DNA of 64,000 nt from Psychrobacter sp. P11F6 (GTDB lineage: Bacteria; Pseudomonadota; Gammaproteobacteria; Pseudomonadales; Moraxellaceae), in the NCBI RefSeq assembly GCF_001435295.1, contig NZ_CM003594.1, positions 2,046,001 through 2,110,000 on the forward strand, given 5' to 3'. Below the pieces are notes generated by a model, which ran no database searches, had not been told where the DNA came from, and saw nothing but the letters and a program-made list of their open reading frames with translations. The position numbers and the translations under genes are program-made. Below, piece after piece: positions 61,062 to 64,000 of the stretch (position 1 is the first letter of the stretch; every line of letters begins with the position of its first letter).

Positions 61062-62024
61062 ATGACTAAATTTACAGAACGAAATAGCTCTCCTTGTAAA
61101 AGTGTATGGCTAGTACCTTTAACTTGCCTTCTAGTTGGAGGCGCGTTACTTGGTATCTCTACCAACGTTGCAAAATATGCGGGTGAAATAGATTTGTCTC
61201 CGCTTGCCTTTTTATTTTGGTCAATTGCTGGTGCTGCCACAATCTTGTTAGTTATTGCGTTACTACGCCAGGAACTTCCACCTCTCAATAAACGCAGCTT
61301 TGAATATTACTTTATCTCTGCTTTGGTCAGCGTTGCAGGCTCTAACTTACTTTTCTTCTCCGCTATCCCCCATGTCGGTGCCAGTTTTGTAGCCCTAATC
61401 ATTTCCTTACCACCACTTCTTACCTATCTTGGGGCACTAGCGTTAGGGATGGAGCGATTTCAGACGGTTCGAGCTCTTGGGGTTGCAGCTGCACTTGCCG
61501 GTGCAGGTGTCCTAGCTGCCCGTAAATTTTCTGCACCAGATGCCAGTGTATTTTGGATTTTGATAGCACTCTGTGGCCCTGTTTTACTCGCTATTGGCAA
61601 TCTCTATCGTACATTGCGTTGGCCGGAAGGAGCGTCTCCCAATGCGCTTGCTCCAGGCATGCTTATTGCGGCTGTAGTCTTACTTGGCGCAACAAGCCTC
61701 CTACCGAACTTCTCACTGACTGTTCCACTGGGAGGTTTCCTGCCACTTGGTTTAATTACCTTACAGGCCTTCATATTCGCAGGTCAGTTTCAATTATTGT
61801 TTCTGCTTCAAAAAACGGGTGGCCCGGTTTTGCTAAGCTTACTGGGGTCAGTTGGCGCCATTGTAGGTGTGCCTGTCGCTGTTTTTTTACAAGGCGAGTC
61901 TCCACCGGACGGACTCATTCTAGGCGCCTCTTTGATTGCACTCGGTGTGGCACTTGTTACATGGGGTGGTATGAAAATGATGACACTATCGAAACAAAAA
62001 CTTGAAGTGCCTGATAAGACCTGA
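61062..62024 (+). CDS. EamA-family drug/metabolite exporter
   Basis: This is a 320-residue inner-membrane protein with about ten helices and two EamA repeats (residues about 18-150 and 165-300; FLFWSIAGAATILLVIALLR, PHVGASFVALIISLPPLLTY, GGPVLLSLLGSVGAIVG). Such proteins export amino acids, metabolites or drugs. It diverges from the MarR gene and has a strong promoter under a MarR-type palindrome. The substrate is unknown. Confidence 0.9.
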   Translation: MTKFTERNSSPCKSVWLVPLTCLLVGGALLGISTNVAKYAGEIDLSPLAFLFWSIAGAATILLVIALLRQELPPLNKRSFEYYFISALVSVAGSNLLFFSAIPHVGASFVALIISLPPLLTYLGALALGMERFQTVRALGVAAALAGAGVLAARKFSAPDASVFWILIALCGPVLLAIGNLYRTLRWPEGASPNALAPGMLIAAVVLLGATSLLPNFSLTVPLGGFLPLGLITLQAFIFAGQFQLLFLLQKTGGPVLLSLLGSVGAIVGVPVAVFLQGESPPDGLILGASLIALGVALVTWGGMKMMTLSKQKLEVPDKT

Positions 62025-62131
62025 ATTTAAAAAGTTTGATTTCCTTTGTAAGTTTATTCAATAAGCCTGGCCAACCTTAATCACACGATATAAATAACAT
62101 TCTATTTAACAAAATTTAAAAGGATAAAAAT

Positions 62132-62749
62132 ATGCCGCAATCCAATTCAGCCAACCTACAACAAGCTTTCACTAAACGTCGGTCCATTTATGCTTTAGGT
62201 GGCAACTTACCAGTAAAATCACAAGCAATTATTGATATTGCTGAGCGCACAATACTAAATACCCCTTCAGCCTTCAATTCACAGACGACACGTCTGGTAG
62301 TGTTGTTTGGTAAGCAGCATAAGCAGCTATGGGATATCACTGAAACCCATTTACGTAAGGCGGTTGGCAGTAACGACTTTTCAGGTAGTAAACAAAAAAT
62401 GGATGGTTTTCGTGCGGCTGTGGGTACAGTTATGTTTTACGAAGATAAGGAGGTTATACAATCGTTGCAAGATAAGTTTGAGCTATATGCTGATAGATTT
62501 CCTATTTGGGCGCAGCAAACCTCAGCAATGCATCAATATGCTATGTGGCTAGAATTAAGTGCTTTAAATATTGGTGCAAATCTTCAGCATTATAATCCAC
62601 TAATCAATAATGATATTGCATCAGCTTTTTCAATTCCTAAGCAGTGGGAACTGGTTGCTCAAATGCCATTTGGTAACATCGTTGAGCCAGCTGGCGAAAA
62701 AACCTATCAGTCAGCCAGTGAACGTATCAGAGTGTTTGGACTGCAGTAA
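62132..62749 (+). CDS. Nitroreductase-family flavoprotein
   Basis: This 205-residue cytoplasmic protein is likely an FMN-binding dimer that uses NAD(P)H to reduce nitro or quinone compounds. The N-terminal FTKRRSIYALGG is the typical FMN-phosphate-binding Arg motif. ILNTPSAFNSQTTRLVVLFG and NIGANLQHYNPL also fit the small HBN1/YfkO-like subgroup. The C-terminus carries a QMPFGNIVEPAGEK loop. AAAGGA precedes the ATG by seven bases. It lies 107 bases after the EamA gene and before a NimT-like gene; co-transcription is possible but not shown. Confidence 0.88.
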   Translation: MPQSNSANLQQAFTKRRSIYALGGNLPVKSQAIIDIAERTILNTPSAFNSQTTRLVVLFGKQHKQLWDITETHLRKAVGSNDFSGSKQKMDGFRAAVGTVMFYEDKEVIQSLQDKFELYADRFPIWAQQTSAMHQYAMWLELSALNIGANLQHYNPLINNDIASAFSIPKQWELVAQMPFGNIVEPAGEKTYQSASERIRVFGLQ

Positions 62750-62974
62750 CAAGGCCTTGATGCTAATGTCAGTATGTTTGGACATTATAAAGTCAGATTT
62801 TCTCGAATATATACAGTAGACAGAGCCCTTAATTTTTACGATTTTTTAGATCTAAAATGCTAGCGTATATTTGATTATTGCTTGGCACTACTGCAAAAGA
62901 CAACCAATTAAAGTTGTGATGCTGCATCGACTCATAACTAAAAAAGACACATAGCCAATAGTGTGAGGTAGGAA

Positions 62975-64000
62975 ATGAATAAGTTTAGTCATAACCAATG
63001 GATACTAGTCACCATAATAATACTCGTAGGTCTTAATCTTAGGCCTATTATGGCCTCCATATCTCCAATCATACCCGTTTTAGCAAACGATATAGGAATA
63101 AATAATCAAACTGCTGGACTATTGACTACTTTGCCAGTTGCAATGATGGGCTGCTTTGCGCTTTTAGGTCCCAGAATTCAATCTAGAGTAAGCGAGTATA
63201 TAGGTATATTAGTTGGATTGTTGGCGATAGCACTTTCTTGTGGCTACCGATTTTTTGCTGACTCTACATTACTTCTACTACTGACTTCTCTCATTGGAGG
63301 TATTGGTATAGCAATCATTCAAACTCTAATGCCCGCCTATTTAAAAAGAATTGCGCCAGACAATGCTAGTGTTTTTATGGGGTTATTTACAACAGGTATT
63401 ATGGCGGGGGCTGCAATATCAGCTGCTACAACCTCTCCTTTAGAAGGAGTATTTGGCTGGAATATCGCTTTATCAATTATGGCTATCCCTGCTATATTGG
63501 CAATTATACTGTTTTTCTCTGGTATGCCACATATCAAGAGCAGTAGAAACGGTTATTTGCCTCTACCTATAAAGTCTAAAAATGCATGGCTGTTAATGCT
63601 TTTCTTTGGCATAGGAACAGGCGCATACACATTGGTTCTAGCTTGGTTGCCACTAAATTACACCCAGCTTGGGTGGAGTAGAGATGCTTCTGGCGCTTTA
63701 TTAAGTATTTTAACAATGGCAGAAGTAATTTCTGGCATCTTAATTTCTATATTTATCAAAAAATTCAACGATCGCCGAAAGCCATTATTTGTCACTCTAT
63801 CGCTCATATTAGTTGGTTTAATATTGCTTATCTATATCCCCTCAAAGCTTGCATTTTTAACCGTTATAATTTTAGGGTTAGGGATTGGTGCTTTATTTCC
63901 TTTATCTTTAATCATAGCGCTTGATTACGCCTCTAACGCTAAGCAAGCCGTGACTTTATTAGCTTTTGTGCAAGGTGGTGGATACTTAATTGCTTCAGTA
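62975..64000 (+). CDS. MFS transporter, CynX/NimT family (partial, runs off the window)
   Basis: The first 342 residues of an inner-membrane transporter are present; the 3' end lies beyond the window. The ATG at 62975 follows GAGGTAGGA. The opening helix contains GLNLRPIMASISPIIPVL and the second GLLTTLPVAMMGCFALLGP, both hallmarks of the CynX/NimT (cyanate/2-nitroimidazole) group. A further MPAYLKRIAPDNAS loop follows. About nine helices are visible. Because a nitroreductase-like gene precedes it, a role with nitro-compounds is an attractive guess but not evidence. Confidence 0.87.
   Translation, partial: MNKFSHNQWILVTIIILVGLNLRPIMASISPIIPVLANDIGINNQTAGLLTTLPVAMMGCFALLGPRIQSRVSEYIGILVGLLAIALSCGYRFFADSTLLLLLTSLIGGIGIAIIQTLMPAYLKRIAPDNASVFMGLFTTGIMAGAAISAATTSPLEGVFGWNIALSIMAIPAILAIILFFSGMPHIKSSRNGYLPLPIKSKNAWLLMLFFGIGTGAYTLVLAWLPLNYTQLGWSRDASGALLSILTMAEVISGILISIFIKKFNDRRKPLFVTLSLILVGLILLIYIPSKLAFLTVIILGLGIGALFPLSLIIALDYASNAKQAVTLLAFVQGGGYLIASV

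Noticed and set aside
61553..62005. 150-codon frame overlapping the EamA gene
   Set aside because: It is a +1 shadow within a gene with strong EamA features.
1..64000. CRISPR arrays, rRNA genes and riboswitches, including guanidine-type leaders near gbuA
   Set aside because: No regularly spaced repeats, rRNA segments or recognisable riboswitch cores were seen on either strand.

Overview
The window looks like chromosomal DNA of a gammaproteobacterium of the family Moraxellaceae, most probably Psychrobacter. This rests on remembered family content and moderate AT-richness: a DUF2058 protein, GlpM, a Bap-type adhesin with its own type I secretion genes and OmpA-like lipoprotein, and a ynj-type ABC cluster. 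No search was run. The window holds about 45 protein genes, one tRNA, two complete insertion sequences and one small decayed integrative element.

Region 1 (85-10701) is an iron/siderophore uptake block: two TonB-dependent receptors, each preceded by a near-consensus Fur box; two siderophore-interacting flavin reductases; a PvdE/YojI-type ABC exporter; and a PepSY membrane protein. No siderophore synthetase is seen, so use of foreign siderophores is the simplest reading. A clean IS1595-family element with an 8-bp target duplication follows (10836-11543).

Region 2 (11640-24865) starts with a TonB/TolA-like membrane anchor of unknown role. It continues with a biofilm-adhesin locus on the minus strand: OmpA-like lipoprotein, 2111-residue repeat adhesin, TolC-type outer-membrane channel, type I secretion ATPase and membrane-fusion protein. 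The channel gene carries one in-frame ochre stop.

Region 3 (25806-39250) holds a ChrR-type cupin, a tandem universal stress protein, a DUF2058 protein, DoxX, a TVP38-oxidoreductase fusion, a ynjBCD-like ABC transporter followed by a CDP-alcohol phosphatidyltransferase and a sterol-desaturase-type hydroxylase, an AhpD-like protein, a FrnE-like thiol oxidoreductase and a TetR repressor. Five copies of one 16-bp palindrome (TTGA...CTCAA) sit before doxX, before the ahpD-like/frnE pair and before tetR. I read these as one TetR regulon, probably for thiol or electrophile stress.

Region 4 (39436-52675) is a catabolic set on the minus strand: guanidinobutyrase (gbuA), a 2-ketoarginine decarboxylase-like ThDP enzyme (aruI-like), a Dld-type 2-hydroxyacid dehydrogenase, a YjiH-type membrane protein and an aldehyde dehydrogenase, with a divergent LysR gene. 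Together they could convert a 2-hydroxy analogue of arginine (argininic acid) through 2-ketoarginine and 4-guanidinobutyrate to GABA and urea. A K+/H+ antiporter (NhaP2), GlpM and a second ThDP 2-keto acid decarboxylase follow.

Region 5 (52937-57330) is tRNA-Gly(GCC) followed by a small integrative element: an XRE repressor, an excisionase-like gene, a tyrosine integrase destroyed both by an IS3-family insertion and by an amber codon, and three tightly packed small genes. Region 6 (57460-64000) holds an exported hypothetical protein, two regulator/transporter pairs (LysR with a YdcZ-type protein; MarR with an EamA exporter), a nitroreductase-like protein and the start of a CynX/NimT-type MFS gene that runs off the window.
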